DNA from: Cohnella endophytica
Lineage (GTDB): Bacteria > Bacillota > Bacilli > Paenibacillales > Paenibacillaceae
Assembly (NCBI RefSeq): GCF_003628305.1
Contig: NZ_RBZM01000003.1
Coordinates: 186,001 to 250,000, forward strand
Length of the DNA: 64,000 bases
Direction of reading: 5' to 3'
Part shown: positions 17,083 to 26,594 of the stretch, piece after piece
Layout: each line of letters starts with the position of its first letter
Numbering within the stretch: the first letter of the stretch is position 1
Notes under the pieces: generated by a model
Seen by the model: the letters and a program-made list of their open reading frames with translations, nothing else
The model's database searches: none
What the model was told of the DNA's origin: nothing
Position numbers and translations under genes: made by a program

Positions 17083-17349
17083 CTAATTGAAATTTGAGTT
17101 TTCTTGCATGTTTTTATCGTTATGCTTGATCGGTTCAACCGGCCATACCTCGGATGCAGGAACATCTTTCGCGTCACTCTCTCCGTCTGGCGTCGACCGC
17201 AGTAGCGAAAGCAGCGTATCGCCTTTTCTGTATGCTTTCACGATCATGATTACCGTTGCAATAATAACGAACAACAAAATAAATACCGCAAAAGATATTC
17301 CAAAGACGAACAATAGCGTTTCAGTTTTGCTCGTCTCTTTCTTCTTCAT
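17083..17349 (-). CDS. Small single-pass membrane protein
   Basis: The ATG at 17349 (minus) has GGGAGAG 6 nt upstream; an in-frame ATG at 17355 abuts that site. The 88-aa protein has a charged N-terminus (KKKETSKTE), one long transmembrane helix (LLFVFGISFAVFILLFVIIA and on to VIMIV), then a basic AYRKGD and a hydrophilic acidic tail (DGESDAKDVPASEVWPVEP). No known family is recognised. It is first in the minus-strand cassette with the TPR gene; the equivalent gene in copy 1 is dead. It could anchor the TPR protein at the membrane (inference). Confidence 0.7.
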   Translation of the reverse strand: MKKKETSKTETLLFVFGISFAVFILLFVIIATVIMIVKAYRKGDTLLSLLRSTPDGESDAKDVPASEVWPVEPIKHNDKNMQENSNFN

Positions 17350-17391
17350 GTTCATCTCTCCCTTTTGTTCACAAATTCGATTACCACTTCT

Positions 17392-17400
17392 CATTGTATG
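17392..17400 (-). promoter_or_regulatory. Putative SigE/SigK-type -10, cassette copy 2
   Basis: CATACAATG on the minus strand lies 43 nt before the membrane-protein ATG, leaving a sensible leader. The context is conserved with 10404-10412 while nearby non-coding DNA differs. Confidence 0.5.
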
Positions 17401-17481
17401 GTGAACAGGCCTTTGAAGTGTTGGGCATCTGCTATGAACTGCTAGAGAAGTTCCTATTAACGCTCCTATGAACGCATAAAA

Positions 17482-17640
17482 ATGAGGAACGAAGGCAAGC
17501 TGACGGACTTGGAACCGTGTGAATGCATGCAACAGGAATTCGATGCCGTTAAAGCAGGCAAACAATCCGTATCGGAGGCGTTAACGAAGCTTCAAACGAT
17601 CGGTCAGGAGATGCTTGGAACACAATCGGCTAATAATTGA
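17482..17640 (+). CDS. Possible 52-aa protein (low support)
   Basis: A short open frame (MRNEGKLTDLEPCECMQQEF ... QTIGQEMLGTQSANN) looks helical and codon-like but lacks a good ribosome site. It lies in the ~490-bp gap between the divergent membrane-protein and S-layer genes. It may be a remnant of a truncated gene. Apart from this, the promoter and the hairpin at 17712, nothing else is seen in the gap. Confidence 0.3.
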   Translation: MRNEGKLTDLEPCECMQQEFDAVKAGKQSVSEALTKLQTIGQEMLGTQSANN

Positions 17641-17711
17641 CAAATTTTTAGTTGACGGACGAATATTGTTGTTTATATAATAAATTATCTAAATATTGGA
17701 TGTTCACGCGA

Positions 17712-17762
17712 GGAAGCACCCGCAGACGTTTTAACCGACGCCGGCCGTGCTTTCTTTTTTTA
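17712..17762 (+). terminator. Hairpin with T run
   Basis: GGAAGCAC (17712-17719) pairs with GTGCTTTC (17747-17754), followed by a long T run. It lies upstream of the S-layer gene and would end transcription entering from 17.4-17.7 kb. Confidence 0.55.
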
Positions 17763-17838
17763 TTTCCATTTTGATAGAAGTGGAGTGAGGCAGCAGCAAG
17801 CTGAATTTCTAATTCCCATCATAAAAGGAGTGTAATTA

Positions 17839-19062
17839 ATGAGAAGGATGCTTTCATTGTTCGTTGCGATCGCGATTATGTTGGTGAATATTCCTGCCTA
17901 TGCGGCAGCGGCGGACAAGCCTATGTTTAAGGATGTTCAGTCTTCTCACTGGGCTTATGCGTCTATCGTTCAAGCCGCGACAGCCGGATATGTAAAAGGG
18001 TTTCCGGATGGGACGTTCAGGCCTAATGATCCCGTGACGGCTTCTCAATTCATGGCCATGTTGGTGTTGTCGCTCACCGAGAAGGATGGAAGTGGAGATA
18101 TTAATTGGTCTAAAGAAACGTTTGCTAGGGTTCCGGAATCCAGTAAAGAAGTAACTTTTTATGGTGTCAAATTCGACTTTTCATTAGGCAAACCGTGGTA
18201 CATCAACTATGTAAACACATTAAAATACTTGGGTGTAATAAGCGGCGAGTTTAACGGGCGTTTTGAAGAAGCATTAACGCGGGAGCGCGCAGCAAGCATT
18301 TCAAACCATATGGCTGAACATCTTGATGACTTTATACTAGATTCCTACGCTGAAGTAGCTACATCTCAAATCAAAGACAATGCTAAAATCGATACGTTTT
18401 CTCGTGCTTCTGTCGGTGCGACAGTAATAAGAGGACTTATGACAGGGTTTTCTGATGGAAACTGGCAGCCTAAAAAAGTTGTTACTCGCGCAGAAGCAAT
18501 TGCGATTATTGAACGCGTGAAAAATCCATCCCTGCGTTCTCCTCAAATACCTAATATGTCGGGAAAATTCTACTCCGATGTTCCATCTTATGAATTCACA
18601 GCACTAAAGCGAATTGTATTTCCGAATTTGGAGATGAAAAAAGCTTATGAAACATTGACTGGTCAACTTGCAAACTTTAATGGTACTTCATTAATTGATA
18701 GTGGAAAGCTATGGTACTACAAAGATGAGAAAGAGAAAGAGAAAGCGAAACGGAAGTTATTTTATTTCGAAAAATTCGCTGATCCAGAGCAATATTATGA
18801 TGTAGTTTTTAACCTAAGCGGAAATTCCTATTATGTAGGATTGAACATTGAAAAGGATGGAAGCATTAATAGAGCGGCTACGCCTGTAAATGATCTACTT
18901 AAGGTCATCTTTAACACTGCAGATGCAACGACCGTTAGTAAATTGATTCTTAATAGTGCTACTCCAAGTGGGACGAAAGTAATTGGAAAACGTCAGATTG
19001 TTATTAATAATCTAGGCAACATTTTAGCGGTTACCATCTCAGCATATCCAGACAGCAAGTGA
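17839..19062 (+). CDS. Secreted S-layer homology (SLH) domain protein
   Basis: This 407-aa protein starts at ATG 17839 after AAAAGGAGTG. The Sec signal peptide (LSLFVAIAIMLVNIPAYAAA) is followed by a clear SLH domain at ~29-75 (FKDVQSSHWAYASIVQAATA, GYVKGFPDGTFRPNDPVTASQ). A weaker one lies at ~110-165, and a third at ~190-232 (GLMTGFSDGNWQPKKVVTRAE). SLH domains bind pyruvylated secondary cell-wall polymers and hold proteins on the wall. The C-terminal ~170 residues are not recognised. It is followed immediately by the giant secreted protein and probably shares a transcript with it, so the two may form one surface assembly. Confidence 0.85.
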   Translation: MRRMLSLFVAIAIMLVNIPAYAAAADKPMFKDVQSSHWAYASIVQAATAGYVKGFPDGTFRPNDPVTASQFMAMLVLSLTEKDGSGDINWSKETFARVPESSKEVTFYGVKFDFSLGKPWYINYVNTLKYLGVISGEFNGRFEEALTRERAASISNHMAEHLDDFILDSYAEVATSQIKDNAKIDTFSRASVGATVIRGLMTGFSDGNWQPKKVVTRAEAIAIIERVKNPSLRSPQIPNMSGKFYSDVPSYEFTALKRIVFPNLEMKKAYETLTGQLANFNGTSLIDSGKLWYYKDEKEKEKAKRKLFYFEKFADPEQYYDVVFNLSGNSYYVGLNIEKDGSINRAATPVNDLLKVIFNTADATTVSKLILNSATPSGTKVIGKRQIVINNLGNILAVTISAYPDSK

Positions 19063-19072
19063 GGTGGTTTCT

Positions 19073-22000
19073 GTGAAAATAATACATAAGAAAAAGGAAC
19101 TGGTCTTTGTTGTTCTCTTCTCAATATTGTTAACGCTTATTCCAACATTCCCTAATATCACTTTTGCCGCAAAGAGTAAGGAGGAAATCTGCTTAGATAC
19201 AAATGCGGGCGTTACGCCGCCGCCTGGTTTCCCGAAATGTAGCAAAGCAAATGATGGTGGGGAATCGTATCCTTTTAATCAGTATTTATTTGATCGGTTC
19301 GGTAGAATCGTTTATGTCCAGAAGGATAGTAGCGGTAAACCAGTAATGGAAAGCATTACCGAAAATCGAAAAGGCAACGGGTTTAAGCGTGGGTGGCAAG
19401 ATCCGGAAACGATCGACCAATATCCGGACGGAGCCACGCGAAGTAAAGATAACAAGCATCCTGCGTTTCCGATTGGAAATCCTTACGGCGAGTATCGTTA
19501 TTACGGGTATGACAGGTTTGGTGTATTGTTCTCAAATCCTTTTTTCATTAATGATGCCATTACTTACTCCGACCCAAACAAACGCGATTGGGTATTCAAG
19601 CCTTGGACCAGCTTGCTTACTTCAGGGAGATCGGATCGCCCAGGTACAATGAGTCCAATCTTAGCGAAAGGATTTGGAGGTGAAGATACTGATTTTGTAT
19701 ATAAAACTAAAGAAGGTGTGACAACAGCAAATAAATTAATTAAATCCCCCCAAGTCCAAGTACAACAAGCCGCTACTATAGGAGGAAAGGAACCAGACAC
19801 GCTACACAATTTGTTCGATTACATGTACGTAGAACAAGATCCGACCGTATGGGCAGAAGGTTTAGGTCGAATGTGGCATAAGAAATCGGACGGGGCGATC
19901 TGGTATCAGACCTTCGTGGTGCCGAAGACGTCCGGTAAAGATATGCCGGGGAATCTTCCTGATATTATTGTGACGAAAGCAGAGACGGATCTGAACAAGT
20001 GGTCGGATGAAGAAACCTTCAAGTTTAACATTCAAAGTAATTTGAAAGATTCGGACTATTATAACGACCGCTATAAAAAAGCACTGTATTACACGCGTTA
20101 TGATCTGAAGCCCAAAGAAGAATGGAAACTTGAAGTGAAGATCGCGTATCCTGGCGGACAATTAACGACGATGGCCACTCGCTCTGCGAGTAAAGACGGC
20201 GATCTAAACTACATGAATGAAAAGTATGTTGCGTACGCCAAAGATGTCCCTATTAAACTTAATAAAGGTACATTGAAGGACGGCGATAAGATCACTTACA
20301 TCTTGGCATCAACGTCTTGCTACCAAGATCCGGAAAAAGGGAAATTATGCGAAACCTATGAAACAGTCTCTAAAACGGTCACTCTAGGAAAGCCAATCAT
20401 CGAAGAAGTCATTCCGGTTATTAAAGAGAACTCAACGCCGCTTGAATGTAAGCCAAGCATCGGAGAACATGCATTTGATATCGTCCCGTTTGCGGACGCT
20501 TCCGACGGTACGGACTTGAGTAAGGTTAGCAAAAGAATCGTAAAAGTAAATGGCGCGGAAATAGACGCAAATGAGTTTTTCGCCGGCAAGTATGTATTCG
20601 GCGATGATGCGGACGGAGTGAATCGTATTGATGTGGCTTGGATACCCAATGGACCTCAAACCGGATGCGTGTCCACGGACTGGGTACTTGTCCATGATAC
20701 GAAACCGCATGCCTTTTACAAACTTTTCGGAGGGACGTACAAAGAGAATCGTAAAATGACGATCGACGATTACTCGACGATTCCGGACGCGAACGATCAA
20801 TACGTTCTCGCCCGCTATCCGATCACTCATTACGATTGGGCTTGGGGTGCTTCGGCAGGCAGCGACAGCGATCGTAAAATGAAAATCGATCAAACGCTGC
20901 ACAAGGAATTTTTGTACAAGAGTCCCGGAGAATACGAAGTCAGATTAACCGTTACAAATTCGCTTGGGCGTACTTCGGATCCGTTCGTCATTACATTCTC
21001 GGTTATTCCGGACTACGATCCGGCTATTATTATGACTCCGTATTCTAGTCAGATTGCCCGCGGAGAGGACTTGCCTCTTTATTACGAAGCAGTCAGCAAC
21101 GACGGGGATATCATCACTAAGAATAGCTTCGAAGTTTATTATGACGAGCGTGGAGATGAAACTTATACGAAGCTCATCGACTCCTTTGAAGGGGCGATAA
21201 CGAGTTATAAGCCGAGAATCAACAAGCTTGGTAAGTATCGGATTAAAGTGAAGGTCGAGGAGGAGTACGGACAAGAAACGTTCCCTGAATTCCTGACAGC
21301 CGCGGATAAACGAAGCTCTGAGCAGCAGGTTGAATTCGAGGTAGATAATTACTTGCCTTACTCGGACCTCTATACGGATATTCCTTCGATCCGGCAACAG
21401 GTCGATACTTGGTTCCTGCTAGATAAAAACCTAGAACAAAGCAAAATTAATTACGTGAACGCAAATCCGATTACGATAAACAACCAGCTTCGCGTAGAGG
21501 GCATCGATCCCGAATTACGGGTATGGGATATGCACACGTATACCCATTATGACACGACGTCTCAAGTCGTCTATACGGGTACAAGACCATCTAGCAACCC
21601 GAGTTTAAGCGTTTATTCCTTTTGCAGTCCGACGAACTATTGCGGAAGCCTGCCGCTCGTAAGCGAGAATAATCAGCCGTATTCGCATGATTTCGGATAT
21701 TACGATACCAAAACGGAAAGTAAATCCGTTTCAGGTACGTGTCCTACGGCGCTTCAAGGTACTTATGACAGTGCGGGTCATTGGGGTGGGGGACAAAATC
21801 CGAATAACTGTCCAGGATCACAACCTTATAGCGATGGCGATGGTTACAGCGGCACAATGGATAGAACCGGAACTAGCGGTTCAGCATGTCCTTATATGGG
21901 TACGCCGGGATCCTCTTGTACTTCCTATTTCGTTGCTAGTTATAGCGGTACTGCTACGAGAACGGTTTCCTTCTGGGTACCTAATATCCGGTTAGTAGAC

Positions 22001-24304
22001 GATTGGTACGGTACATATACCGGAACGATATCAAAGGATATAAGACAGCCCTTCGTCAATTCTTTCACGCGAACTACATCGGAGAAATATGTCATTTATA
22101 TCTCGGATGGTGCAATCAGCGAACTAGCCGATTTCAAGAAGGCGATGGCTCAATCCGACTCTAAAGCGATTGTTGTTGGCGCACCGGCTATTAAAACGCA
22201 GACGGTCTATGATTATTTCATCGAGAACAAGGGACAAACGATCGAAGCGATCATCCAGAGCATCGTCGATTATATCGCCTCGCATAATCCGCCGACCGCA
22301 TCGCAACTCGTGCTAGTCAATGAGTCGTTTCAGCTGTTTACGTCCGAGAATGACGTGGAGAATGATCCGATCGTGAAGAGAGAAACGATGTACGTCCATA
22401 ATGAGAGCTACTTCGACAATTCGATGGGCCATGCGTCCTTCGCGCTAAGATCGGGTGATGATCCGATATGGTCGAATGAAACGCTTCGGACAAGCTTTGC
22501 GCAGACGGGAGAGTACCGAATTTTCCGCCGCGTTAAAGATCGGCCGGACACCGACCCGGCATTCGCCAAATACTCGTATTATTCCAATGAAGCAGAAACG
22601 ATCGTCCGCGTTCACCGCAAACCGATTGCCCTAGCGACGTTGGATTGGACGTACGCGACGGGTTGCGCTTGTTACGAGACGACATGGGTCGATCAGTCTT
22701 ATGATCTGGATCATAACGTAAGCGACCCGATCGCGAAGGGAATCGTAGAACGTAAAATCCGGTATCGAAAGGACGGGGGAGAATGGTTTTACAAAATACC
22801 GGACCGATTGGAGCCTGGAACATACAAGCTGGAGTATTTCGTGAAGGATTTGGAAGGCGTGTGGTCGGATCCATTCCTCATGAACTTCACGTTGGCGCAA
22901 TCCCCTCCGCCTCAACTGCAAGCTAAGCTGAAATCGACCGATCCGACGTTTACGATCGCAAGCGGCGTTCCGGCCAGCGAAACCGTGACCGGTTACGGTC
23001 TGTGGACGCGATATCCGTTTTCCGTTGATCTTCAGTTCATGATGGGAAGCTATATTAATAAAATCGTTCCCTACTATACGGGAGTCAAATCCGGGAGCGA
23101 TATCGCTTGGACGGACGTAGTTACGACGATCCCGGCGATGACTCCGGACGGGATATACCCTTATCGTATACGGGCGAACGGTTCAAGCGGTGTTTTCGAA
23201 TACAAGGACTTCACGGTAAAGGTGTTGACTCCGATCCAGCTTGCGCCGGCGATTCTCGATGCGGAGGGTGCTGCGACGAATACGGTCGTCGTAGGATACC
23301 CGTTCAAGCTGACGGCCGATACGACGGAATATCCCGACCAGACGACCGTCATCGCGTTCAAAGGAAAGTCGTTTCAAAGAACGCTTAGTCTCTCTGGGCA
23401 GGTATCATCAATAGCGGGCGTAGGCAGCAAACAATGGAGCGTTCCGTTTACCCCGGTCGGAGCTATTCCGGACGGTACCTATACGTTCGAGTGGACTTCG
23501 CGAACGCCCAACGGCAATAGCGAAACAAGGTCGCTTCAGGTTCAATTGGTAAACAATACTCCTCCTTTCGGAGACTTCAAGCATTACACGTATGACGCCA
23601 ACGATACCGGAATGCCGATCTACGAAGGGGACTTGGTCCATATTCGTTCCATCGGGCTTGGAGACAATGAACGAGATCCTCTAACCGTTCACTATAGGAT
23701 TACAGATCCTTCAGGAACGATTCGATATGAGGAAACTTTTAATACGGTGTATCCTTATGTATCCGTGGGACCGGATTACCGGCTCCCTGAGGGTGCCGCC
23801 GCAACTGGAACATGGACGATACGACAATCGATCAGCGACGGTAAAGCCGATCCGGTCATACGTAACCATACGATGCTTGTAAGAGGGCTAGGTGTTCAAG
23901 GTTACGTTAAACATACCGATGCGTGGGAAGCTAACCGACTTCATTACAATGAGAAGCATCCCAACACGCAACGTCCGGCTCATTGGTTCTGGGCAGGAGA
24001 AGCTTTCGTGCTGGAATCGACGGTAACCGATACGGGATCCTCCGGAACGATACCGCTAACGGTGAAGGCCTTTGCCTCGGCCGAACTCAAAAAAAGCTTA
24101 GCAAAGTCGGCGCCAGGGTCACCTTTGTGGAAAGGTCTGCTGAGGGAAGCGGATACTCACATTATCTTCGCGGAATTGCCGGAGGGAGCCTATTCTTTCG
24201 AGTTTACTGTCACTTATAGCAACGGAGTTACTAAAACCTCAGTCGTAATGATCCAGATTAAAGGCACAACGGACCAATACGTACAAGTCCATCGCATCCA
24301 ATGA
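19073..24304 (+). CDS. Giant secreted protein with Ig/PKD-like repeats
   Basis: The GTG at 19073 is chosen because GAGGTGG sits 5 nt upstream. The ~1743-aa product begins with a Sec signal peptide (ELVFVVLFSILLTLIPTFPN ... FAA). The N-terminal part (PFNQYLFDRFGRIVYV) is followed by several beta-sandwich-like segments with PKD/Ig features (SPGEYEVRLTVTNSLGRTSDPF; LGKYRIKVKVEEEYG; PGTYKLEYFVKDLEGVWSDPF; DGTYTFEWTSRTPNGNSE). A Cys/Gly/Ser-rich stretch lies around residues 840-960. No LPXTG or SLH domain is seen, so attachment may depend on the upstream SLH protein. It is probably a surface-fibre or adhesin-like protein. Exact family not identified. Confidence 0.75.
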   Translation: MKIIHKKKELVFVVLFSILLTLIPTFPNITFAAKSKEEICLDTNAGVTPPPGFPKCSKANDGGESYPFNQYLFDRFGRIVYVQKDSSGKPVMESITENRKGNGFKRGWQDPETIDQYPDGATRSKDNKHPAFPIGNPYGEYRYYGYDRFGVLFSNPFFINDAITYSDPNKRDWVFKPWTSLLTSGRSDRPGTMSPILAKGFGGEDTDFVYKTKEGVTTANKLIKSPQVQVQQAATIGGKEPDTLHNLFDYMYVEQDPTVWAEGLGRMWHKKSDGAIWYQTFVVPKTSGKDMPGNLPDIIVTKAETDLNKWSDEETFKFNIQSNLKDSDYYNDRYKKALYYTRYDLKPKEEWKLEVKIAYPGGQLTTMATRSASKDGDLNYMNEKYVAYAKDVPIKLNKGTLKDGDKITYILASTSCYQDPEKGKLCETYETVSKTVTLGKPIIEEVIPVIKENSTPLECKPSIGEHAFDIVPFADASDGTDLSKVSKRIVKVNGAEIDANEFFAGKYVFGDDADGVNRIDVAWIPNGPQTGCVSTDWVLVHDTKPHAFYKLFGGTYKENRKMTIDDYSTIPDANDQYVLARYPITHYDWAWGASAGSDSDRKMKIDQTLHKEFLYKSPGEYEVRLTVTNSLGRTSDPFVITFSVIPDYDPAIIMTPYSSQIARGEDLPLYYEAVSNDGDIITKNSFEVYYDERGDETYTKLIDSFEGAITSYKPRINKLGKYRIKVKVEEEYGQETFPEFLTAADKRSSEQQVEFEVDNYLPYSDLYTDIPSIRQQVDTWFLLDKNLEQSKINYVNANPITINNQLRVEGIDPELRVWDMHTYTHYDTTSQVVYTGTRPSSNPSLSVYSFCSPTNYCGSLPLVSENNQPYSHDFGYYDTKTESKSVSGTCPTALQGTYDSAGHWGGGQNPNNCPGSQPYSDGDGYSGTMDRTGTSGSACPYMGTPGSSCTSYFVASYSGTATRTVSFWVPNIRLVDDWYGTYTGTISKDIRQPFVNSFTRTTSEKYVIYISDGAISELADFKKAMAQSDSKAIVVGAPAIKTQTVYDYFIENKGQTIEAIIQSIVDYIASHNPPTASQLVLVNESFQLFTSENDVENDPIVKRETMYVHNESYFDNSMGHASFALRSGDDPIWSNETLRTSFAQTGEYRIFRRVKDRPDTDPAFAKYSYYSNEAETIVRVHRKPIALATLDWTYATGCACYETTWVDQSYDLDHNVSDPIAKGIVERKIRYRKDGGEWFYKIPDRLEPGTYKLEYFVKDLEGVWSDPFLMNFTLAQSPPPQLQAKLKSTDPTFTIASGVPASETVTGYGLWTRYPFSVDLQFMMGSYINKIVPYYTGVKSGSDIAWTDVVTTIPAMTPDGIYPYRIRANGSSGVFEYKDFTVKVLTPIQLAPAILDAEGAATNTVVVGYPFKLTADTTEYPDQTTVIAFKGKSFQRTLSLSGQVSSIAGVGSKQWSVPFTPVGAIPDGTYTFEWTSRTPNGNSETRSLQVQLVNNTPPFGDFKHYTYDANDTGMPIYEGDLVHIRSIGLGDNERDPLTVHYRITDPSGTIRYEETFNTVYPYVSVGPDYRLPEGAAATGTWTIRQSISDGKADPVIRNHTMLVRGLGVQGYVKHTDAWEANRLHYNEKHPNTQRPAHWFWAGEAFVLESTVTDTGSSGTIPLTVKAFASAELKKSLAKSAPGSPLWKGLLREADTHIIFAELPEGAYSFEFTVTYSNGVTKTSVVMIQIKGTTDQYVQVHRIQ

Positions 24305-24329
24305 TCGCATGATTAACTAGAAACAGGCT

Positions 24330-24376
24330 AAGCGCCCTTTCTCCCGATTACCATCAGGAAAAAGGGCGCTTTTTTT
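24330..24376. terminator. Bidirectional intrinsic terminator
   Basis: AAGCGCCCTTTCTCC pairs with GGAAAAAGGGCGCTT, followed by TTTTTT. It separates the convergent giant-protein and guanylyltransferase genes. Confidence 0.85.
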
Positions 24377-25410
24377 CAGTGAACGCCATATACCGACTCC
24401 ATTTCGATCCGTTGCAGGATGTCCTTCACCTTGTGAACTTCCGATTTGTTGCATATGAGTAATCCAAACTCCGTATGAACGACAATCGCATGGTCCAATC
24501 CGATGACAATCGTCTGTTTATGATCGGAGATCACGGTGGTGTCCGTAGTATTTAGAGCATGAATGTTCCCGTGAAGGAGATTTCCGTCCGAATCTACCGG
24601 ATAAATGCGTTCCATAGAAGACCATAATCCGATATCGTCCCATTTAAACCCGACGGGAATGCAATAAATCTCTTCGGCTTTTTCCAAAATCGCGTAGTCG
24701 ATGGAGATCTTCGGAAGCTCCGCATATCGTTCCTTGATCAATTCCGCCGAACCGGTAAGTATCGACCACATCGATCCATGATACTCCATCATGTAATGAG
24801 CTATTGTAGATGGCTTCCAGATGAAAATTCCACTGTTCCAAAACATATGTTTTCTCTCAATGAATTGTTGGGCTTTTTCAATAGAAGGTTTTTCGAAGAA
24901 ATGGTTAACCTTGTAGATCCCGTCCTGAGTCTCTTCTGATTGAGTTTCAATATAACCGTATCCGATTTCCGGTCGCGATGGCGGAACGCCAAGAGTGACA
25001 ATGCAAGCGGATTGTTTAGCTTTGCTCTCCGCGGCATCCAACACGCGACGCAATTCGGATGTATCCGAAATATAATGATCCGAGGGCATGGTCACAAGAA
25101 CTTCATCGTCACCGTGATTCAAAAAATTTGAGGCGGTTAATGCAATGCAAGGACCGGTATCTCTAGGCATCGGCTCAACAATAATCTGCTCTTCGGAAAG
25201 CCACGGCAACTGTTCCTTAACGGTCTCCACATATTGTTCGATCGTAGCGACGAAGATGTTCTTGGGAGGCAGCCATTCTTGGAAACGCAAATAGGTTTCC
25301 TGGATCATCGTTCTTTCCGAAGTTAAAGCGAGGAATTGCTTCGGTATCGCTTTAACGCTTTTGGGCCAAAACCTGGTTCCAGAACCTCCGGCTAATATGA
25401 TGATCTTCAT
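24376..25410 (-). CDS. manC: Mannose-1-phosphate guanylyltransferase
   Basis: This 344-aa protein makes GDP-mannose from mannose-1-phosphate and GTP. It shows the nucleotidyltransferase signature LAGGSGTRFWP...PKQFL at the N-terminus, then EPMPRDTGPCIAL, VTMPSDHYI, the FFEKPS motif, and MFWNSGIFIWK, all typical of GDP-mannose pyrophosphorylases. It lacks the C-terminal isomerase domain of bifunctional enzymes, matching the short form. The ATG at 25410 (minus) follows AGGGAGTG. It supplies GDP-mannose for glycans, plausibly surface or S-layer glycosylation. It is separate from the fabH-like gene upstream by ~110 bp. Confidence 0.9.
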   Translation of the reverse strand: MKIIILAGGSGTRFWPKSVKAIPKQFLALTSERTMIQETYLRFQEWLPPKNIFVATIEQYVETVKEQLPWLSEEQIIVEPMPRDTGPCIALTASNFLNHGDDEVLVTMPSDHYISDTSELRRVLDAAESKAKQSACIVTLGVPPSRPEIGYGYIETQSEETQDGIYKVNHFFEKPSIEKAQQFIERKHMFWNSGIFIWKPSTIAHYMMEYHGSMWSILTGSAELIKERYAELPKISIDYAILEKAEEIYCIPVGFKWDDIGLWSSMERIYPVDSDGNLLHGNIHALNTTDTTVISDHKQTIVIGLDHAIVVHTEFGLLICNKSEVHKVKDILQRIEMESVYGVH

Positions 25411-25519
25411 CTATACACTCCCTGACATTTAAACTTCTACGTATTCTATGAGTAGAAGGACAATGATTCATGGAGTAATGCACCGTACTCATACAAATTG
25501 GCGAATGACCGTAACCGTT

Positions 25520-26494
25520 TTAAGCTCGTATCATCGTCCATCGCAGCAGTAAACCAGATTGAGTCAAGCCTGAGCCGAATCCGTATAGCGCCATCAGTTG
25601 TCCGGATTGAAGCTTTCCTTCCTTAAATGCAGCATCGAGTGCGAGCGGAATAGAGGCAGCGGAAGTATTGCCATTATTGACGACGCTTTGCAAAGCCTTC
25701 TCGGGAGTCAGCGCCAATCTTTCGCAGATTGCTTCGATCATCCGTAGATTCGCGCTATGCGGCACGAACCAATCTAGATCGTCGAGCGTCTTTCCCGCTT
25801 GGGTGAGTAAACCTCGTACGCCTTCGGGAACGACGGTTAACGCCCACTTGTATACTTCCCTGCCGTTCTGAACGATATTGCCTTCGTCGTTGCAATATAC
25901 ATGTATGCCGCCCGCTCCTTCCGTGTCTGCATTCGCCGCGAGGAAAGACCCGACTTCGTCGTCCGCGGCTGCTTCAACGAGCACCGCGCCGGCTCCGTCG
26001 CCGAATAAAATGCAAGTCGATCGGTCGGTGTAATCCGTCATTTTCGTCAGCGTCTCCGCTCCGATGACGAGGACTTTGCGATAAACTCCCGACAATAGGA
26101 GTCCGTTCGCCAATTGGAGAGCGGAGACGAAGCCGGCACATGCTGCGCTTAAGTCGATGGCGAAGCTGTTACGGGCGCCGATCGCTTGTTGAACCTGCGA
26201 GGCAACGGAAGGAAAAGGTTTGTCGGCAGTGGAAGTGGCGACCAGTATCGCATCTATTCCGTGAGCTGCTGCAGGAAAGCGTTCAATGAGGTTTTGCACG
26301 GCCGCGATCGCCAAATCGCTCGTAGACTGGCCTTCTGCTGCCTGATGGCGTTGCTCGATCCCGGTTCTGCGTACGATCCATTCATTATTCGTCTCCACTA
26401 ACCGTTCCAGATCCTCATTCGTTATCAATCGTTCGGGTACGTAACTACCGATCGCCGTTACGCGAGCGCGAGATACAAATGCGGTTTCGGTCAT
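25520..26494 (-). CDS. fabH: 3-oxoacyl-ACP synthase III (FabH)
   Basis: This 324-aa protein starts at the ATG at 26494, preceded by AAAGGAGG. It condenses acyl-CoA with malonyl-ACP to begin fatty-acid synthesis. All three catalytic residues are visible: Cys ~119 in DLSAACAGF, His ~249 in WFVPHSAN, and Asn ~279 in NNGNTSAAS. RRTGIEQRH is the usual CoA-site Arg-Trp region. No other fab gene is adjacent; the gene stands alone under its own FapR-type promoter. It could be the housekeeping FabH or a second copy with a different primer preference. Confidence 0.9.
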   Translation of the reverse strand: MTETAFVSRARVTAIGSYVPERLITNEDLERLVETNNEWIVRRTGIEQRHQAAEGQSTSDLAIAAVQNLIERFPAAAHGIDAILVATSTADKPFPSVASQVQQAIGARNSFAIDLSAACAGFVSALQLANGLLLSGVYRKVLVIGAETLTKMTDYTDRSTCILFGDGAGAVLVEAAADDEVGSFLAANADTEGAGGIHVYCNDEGNIVQNGREVYKWALTVVPEGVRGLLTQAGKTLDDLDWFVPHSANLRMIEAICERLALTPEKALQSVVNNGNTSAASIPLALDAAFKEGKLQSGQLMALYGFGSGLTQSGLLLRWTMIRA

Positions 26495-26541
26495 CCTAAA
26501 CCCTCCTTTATGAAAAAACAATTCATTTTATAGTACATAGT

Positions 26542-26560
26542 ATTAGTACCTGGTATTAAT
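26542..26560 (-). promoter_or_regulatory. FapR operator
   Basis: ATTAGTACCTGGTATTAAT is a near-perfect palindrome (one mismatch between arms) matching the FapR operator of Firmicutes. It lies immediately downstream of the -10 of the fabH promoter, the usual position for repression relieved by malonyl-CoA. Confidence 0.8.
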
Positions 26561-26565
26561 TATTT

Positions 26566-26594
26566 ATGTTACTTCTGTCTGGCTGAAAAGTCAA
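26566..26594 (-). promoter_or_regulatory. SigA promoter of fabH
   Basis: On the minus strand TTGACT (26594-26589), a 17-bp spacer, and TAACAT (26571-26566). The FapR operator abuts it downstream, over the expected start site. Confidence 0.65.

Noticed and set aside
17087..17404. Plus-strand 105-aa frame with hydrophobic stretches
   Set aside because: It is the mirror of the minus-strand membrane-protein gene, which has the ribosome site, promoter and conserved cassette position.
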